Assembly: GCF_025602895.1 (NCBI RefSeq)
Contig: NW_026516278.1
Span: forward strand, 157,803-221,802
Source of the DNA: Polychytrium aggregatum
Lineage: Eukaryota; Chytridiomycota; Chytridiomycetes; Polychytriales
Length of the DNA stretch: 64,000 nt
Reading direction: 5' to 3'
How positions within the stretch are numbered: position 1 is the first letter of the stretch; each line of letters starts with the position of its first letter. The translations under genes were made by a program, and so were the position numbers. Of this stretch, positions 59,504-64,000 are shown one piece after another. Below the pieces are notes generated by a model. It saw only the letters and a list, made by a program, of their open reading frames with translations, was not told where the DNA came from and did no database searches.

Positions 59504-62500
59504 ATGCACTCCATCGAGCACCTCAAGTAAGGACCGCCTCTGTTTCCGTCGCCGCCACCGCCCGGGAGAGATCGCCAGCGCCTGCTCCTCCCCTTATTTC
59601 ATCGGGCTTGGCCGGCACCACAGCCATGCTGACGCTCGGGCTCTGCATCCTCTTCCCTCCCCCTCCCCCTGTCCTTCGCCAGACGAACCTGGGATGCCTT
59701 CTGGCGGCAGCCCAACCTGTCCGCGGGCCTCCTCAGGGAGCGAGCAAAGTCGGGTCAAATCACACCGCTGGCTCTGAGAAGCCTTTACTGGAAGGTAGCT
59801 TGCTGAGCCGTCCCCGGCCGTGAGCGGGTCCGGAGTTTGGTGCGGTGGTCAAGCTTGGGTTGGCCCAGGACAGCACCCTCTTGAACTCTGCACTCTGCAC
59901 ACCAGCACCTGGCCTAGATTCACCTTTGGATGTTCTCCCGCGAGGGCATCCTCGATGTCGACCGAGCGAGCGGACGGGCAGCTCGGCACCACGGATCTAA
60001 TCAGTCCTTTCGTCGCCAAGATTTTCTTGGAATATCTCCCGAACCTGAACCCTTTGGCCTGGCCCGTCGTCCTCCAGAAGGAGCGCCGGAGCTACGAGGA
60101 CTTGAAGAGCCAGTTCTACTTTGACCCGAACAAGGAATCGGGCGACATTGCCAACAACAACCCGCTCAGCGACCAAGACGACGTGAGTGCCGGCTGATTC
60201 TGTCGCAGTCTGGGCTAGCCCCGGACCAAACAGCGAATCTCCAGAGGGATGCCTCCCTGCTGCTCTAACTCGCCTCCTGACTCTCCCGGATCATCTCGAT
60301 TTCCTGGATCCTGGATCATCTCGATCTCCTGGATCCCGAATCCTCATCGCTGCTATGGGCGGATCGGCCTTGGGCTGCCTGGCCATGCAACTCTCGGGCC
60401 AACTGGAATGTGGCTACAGTCGCCCTGGGCCCGTTATTTCCAGGACGCCGAGCTGCAGAAAGTCATCAAACAAGATGTCGAGCGAACGTTAGTATCTTTG
60501 GTCTTGCTGCTCGGGCATTTGCTGTCCTCAATGCCTGGGGCGCTCTTGCCTTGGTCGACACAGATCGAGCACGCAGAGCTCGCCTTGCTTGTTAGCATCT
60601 ACGGGGCCGGCTACAGTCCTTCGACTCCCCCCCCTCATCGTAACTCTTGCTCTGTCAAACTCTAGCTTCCCCGACCAGCCCTTCTTCAAAGAGCCTGAGG
60701 TTACCGCTATGATGTGCAACATCCTGTTCGTCTGGAGCAAAATGAATCCGGACGTCTCGTATCGACAGGGCATGCACGAAATCCTGGCCCCGGTGCTCCT
60801 CGTTGTGCACCACGACAAGGTCGAGCCCGAGGCCCTGAAATCCGGGTGAGTCTGCTTGGTTGGGTATCGTGACAGAGCCGGTACGAGAGCGTGCATGAGT
60901 ATAATCTCGCAGGCTTGGCACTGCAGCGATGCTTTTAGGACTCTGTGGCTATACCCCCCCCCATTCAATCCGTGGCATGCTGCAGTTCGCTGGCCATGTC
61001 GATGCCTTTGGGGTGGCAGGAGGCAGCTCAAGACCAGAATCTTGGACGAAATCGCATCGCGCCACCAACCCGACTGACCCACCTGTTCTACCAACTGCCT
61101 CAGCCTGGAGCCCATCATACACACCGTGTTCGACTCCAAATATGTCGAACATGATGCTGCAGTCATTTTCTTCCGCATCATGAAGTCGGCGCGGTCATGG
61201 TACGAAGTTGGCACGGATGCTCAGCAGGTTGGGCCCAAGATGGGCAAGTACATCAACGAGGTACGCCCATTGCCACTGGCAGTCGCGTGGCAGCTGAAAT
61301 AAGCTGGTGTTGGCCTTGCTCTTGCCGCCTCAGTGGTAGCTGTCGCATCTTGGTGCTAAATCGCCCTTGACTACGAAACCATGTCGACAACCCGCGCCGT
61401 CGTTGCAGCCCAAGGTTCTGCCTATTGTGGCATATGCAAAGAAAATCCAGAGCGATGATCTGCGCATTCTCGACTACGATCTGTTCTCGCACCTGGAAAA
61501 GCTCAAGATTGAGCCCCAGCTCTATGCAATGTAGGTGCAGCGGTCAGGGACTCTTCCAAGAGACATAGCATCGTCGTATCAATGTTGCATTTGAATGCGG
61601 TCGCTCATCACCCCAATCCATCTTTTGTCTGTCTTTCCAGGCGCTGGGTCCGCCTGCTCTTCGGCCGAGAAGTCACCTTTGCAGAGCTGCTCCTTCTTTG
61701 GGACAGCATCTTTGCCGAGGATCCGGGCCTTGGACTCGTTGAATGGATCTGCGTCTCTTTCCTGGTGACCTTCCGGAACGACCGTAAGCCGACTATGCGT
61801 TGCTTCCCCAAGCAGATGATGTGCACTTGTTTTTGATATCGATGGCGTGTTTCCTCATGACCTACTCTGCCACCATGCGCTTTGATTGCCTCAGTGATTG
61901 CCTCGGACTACTCGGCTGCCCTCTTCCGCCTGATGAGGCTTCCCTCGCTGGAATCACAAAACATCACCGTCCCCAGCCTGATCTCGACAGCTCTTACGCT
62001 CCGTGCGCGATACCTCCAAAAGGCAGCTGTCTTCTCATCTCCCGCAAACGTCCCGCCCTCACGATCTTCGGGACTGTTGCCCGGAAAGCCCATCGACCCA
62101 CCCGCGCGCCCATCATCCCGCAACCGTGTCTCGCAGCGATGGGGCCCAAGCAACGGCTCCGCCTTTACGGACCCACTTCGCGCCTCGGATCCGCTCCTCG
62201 GCGAGAGCTCCACCCGGGGCTCGAGCCCAGCTCGGGCTGTCTCCGAGATTGCGGATCCACTTGCGGTGAATTCCACAGTGGCTGGCGTCCCCGGCTCGAC
62301 TCTCAAGCGCGGCTCGTTTACCTCGACGTCGACTCCAAACATCACATCTGTTGCATCGAGCCCCGTGCGCTCTGCCCGCAATTCGTTCAGCAACGAGCCC
62401 CTCTCGGCCCGGGTTCGCATCAGCGAGTTGGAAACCAAGCTCCAGGACTATGAGCAGAAGCAGGACGATATCCTCAAAGCTCTGCTCAGGATCCAGGCAC

Positions 62501-63794
62501 TTGTGGGCAGTGAGCAGATCGAGCCCTCGGCGCGACTGGAGCGGATCCAGGGCGAAGTGGCGACGCTCATGTCGCAGTTTTGGGTTGTGTCGGTCGCCAG
62601 TCTTGGCCTCGAAATTGCCAAGGCCGATAGCGGTGCTGCCCCAGCGCAACCTGGCTCCAAGGTCCCCCTGGACGATGCCAAGACCCTCCAGTCGGCTGCC
62701 AAGATCGCCCAGCAGGATGTCGAAGCTGTACCGCCTCCAAGTCAAGACGCCAAGACTCCCCAAGGCCCTGTTGCGGCAGTGTCCCCGGCACAGCTTGACG
62801 ACCGACAGCGCTCGATTCCGCCAGCCAACCCGAAAGCAACGCCCTCCTGGCAGATGCAAATGCGGGTGTGCCTGCACCTCCACAGAGCGCCTCTGTCCCG
62901 GCGGACGGACAGGAAACAATGATGCTGCCAAGGCAACCGTGCCCACTGTCGCAAGAATTGCTCAAGCAGGCGCACCACAGGCAGATCCTCTGGCTGTATC
63001 TCGAACGAATAGCCGGGGATCGCTGTCGCAGCTTCTCGATCCTTGGTTGTGGAGCGCCCCGCGACTCCCCATTCCCTCGAGTCCGCCCAGACAATCCAGG
63101 CTGCTACCAAGACCCCAACTCCCGCCCCGACCGCAAGCCCCTCGCTCTGGGAGCCCAAGAAGCTCAAGGCAAAGGCTTGTTCGACAAGCCGTTCACGGGC
63201 GATCCGCTGTCAGCGCTGCTCAACGGAAACGATCAATCACTCTTCACTACGAAGCGCAGCGAGTCCCTCCGAGGCCGATCCAGCCTGTTTGGCGAGTCGT
63301 CTGAGGACTTTGACTTTAACGCCTCCATCGAGAGTCTCAACCGACACAGAGCACCAAACACAGGCCCTGGTCTGGCCAACGAAGCTTCGCTTGAGCATCG
63401 ATCGCCTTGGTGGCGAAGAGCCTGAGCATCCCTCAAGCTCCGAGATTCCGCTGCCGGTGCAGGAGTCGCCCTTTGCGGACGCAGTCATGGTGGCGCCCTG
63501 GCCGGCTTCGAGCCGACGCCGATCAAGCTGCCGGTTGTCACCCGCTCGCAGCAATGCGATCGTTGTGAATGCGGCTCATACCAACGGCGATGGCGCTGCG
63601 GTCTTCCAGGTCGAAAGCGAAGACGACGAGAACCAAGACAGGACGAAGGCGAGAGCGGGGACGCAGAGCAGTCGACTCTTCCCCAGGGCAGCTTTGAAGT
63701 TGCGGCCGAGGGCTTTGGGGCCGATGCGGTGGGCTCGGGCAAGCCCATCAGAGGTTTCGAGGAGATTGACGATCCGTGGGCCAAGCCATGGTAG
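59504..63794 (+). CDS. TBC1D5-like Rab GTPase-activating protein; reading frame unclear in the tail
   Basis: Rab-GAP of the retromer/autophagy-linked TBC1D5 type. Two small 5' exons (59504-59526, 59683-59794) give MHSIEHLKRTWDAFWRQPNL and ALRSLYWK, which join in frame to IFLEYLP at 60021. The TBC catalytic fingers are visible: SPWARYF to IKQDVERT (Arg finger, about 60485) and NPDVSYRQGMHEILAP (Gln finger, about 60750-60790). Later TBC blocks are FDSKYVEHDAAVIFFRIM, LFSHLEKLKIEPQLYAMRWV and RLLFGREVTFAELLLLWDSI. A Ser/Pro-rich region and a coiled coil (RISELETKLQDYEQKQDDI) follow. From about 62830 coding-like segments continue in alternating frames to FEEIDDPWAKPW and TAG near 63794; the simple frame stops at 62922. 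The end coordinate is therefore an estimate. Confidence 0.8.
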
Positions 63795-64000
63795 GAGGCT
63801 ATTGCTCAGAAGAACCAGCGGCGACGGACGTGTACGGTGGGTCTCGGTGCAAGGCAAACTCTCCTGCGCTTGCAGCGGACTGTGCGCTCTTTTGGATGGA
63901 ATACACAATGGCCATCCGTCATGCGGAAGCAGTCCAGTGATGTATATGCTCGATTGGGATGGGTCAGTATCTCGGTGTTTTCTGAATATAGTGCTCTCGG
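63795..64000. other. 3' flank of the TBC1D5-like gene
   Basis: About 200 bp to the window edge; no feature seen. Confidence 0.5.

Noticed and set aside
59929-60020. MSTERADGQLGTTD... as the start of the TBC1D5-like protein
   Set aside because: Two upstream exons (59504-59526 and 59683-59794) splice in frame to 60021 and supply the family's N-terminal LRSLYWK block; this stretch is then intron.

Overview
The window looks like nuclear DNA of an intron-rich, fairly GC-rich fungus, most likely an early-diverging (chytrid-like) lineage. This rests on protein families, not on any marker gene. Fungal-type genes (a PPG1-type phosphatase, a KIN1/PAR-1 kinase with a KA1 domain, a fungal-style chromovirus) sit beside genes that yeasts lack or have reduced: an FHIP subunit, a MOT1 molybdate transporter, a ZC4H2-like protein, a TBC1D5-like protein and a PaO-type Rieske oxygenase. 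Introns are numerous, mostly 70-350 nt. They include two GC-AG introns and one candidate AT-AC (U12-type) intron.

Layout, left to right. 1-4286 (+): 3' part of SEC24 (COPII coat). 4878-7058 (+): FHIP/FAM160-like protein. 7946-11420 (+): GCN5 histone acetyltransferase with bromodomain. 11763-13564 (-): Rieske oxygenase. 15113-27728: two nearly identical full-length Ty3/Gypsy chromoviruses in the same orientation, both lodged in one glycoside hydrolase family 5 (endoglycoceramidase-like) gene. The first sits 13 bp upstream of its ATG and the second inside exon 2; the rest of that gene runs to 29742. 30093-32785 (+): an uninterrupted tandem paralogue of the same GH5 gene. 33240-34871 (+): U1-70K. 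35671-36658 (-): BolA-like protein. 36847-37888 (+): ZC4H2-like coiled-coil protein without its zinc finger. 38339-42149 (-): KIN1/MARK kinase. 43026-48327 (-): VPS11. 48819-49736 (+): HVA22/REEP-like protein. 50611-52579 (-): unknown Ser/Pro-rich protein broken at a C8 run. 54448-56465 (-): PPG1-like phosphatase. 57211-59107 (+): MOT1-like molybdate transporter. 59504-about 63794 (+): TBC1D5-like Rab-GAP.

Most genes are unrelated housekeeping functions. Several concern membrane traffic (SEC24, FHIP, VPS11, HVA22, TBC1D5), but nothing in their arrangement shows co-regulation. The most informative part is the retrotransposon pair. Both copies keep intact gag and pol frames, perfect and different 5-bp target duplications (ACTGC and CAACC), a GGGAAAC -1 slippery site just before the gag stop, and a 12-nt primer-binding site complementary to their own predicted RNA 5' end (Tf1/sushi-type self-priming). 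I did not find an obviously new defence or biosynthetic system. The best novelty candidates are the self-priming, frameshifting chromovirus pair in one gene, the AT-AC intron in VPS11, and the zinc-finger-less ZC4H2 homologue.
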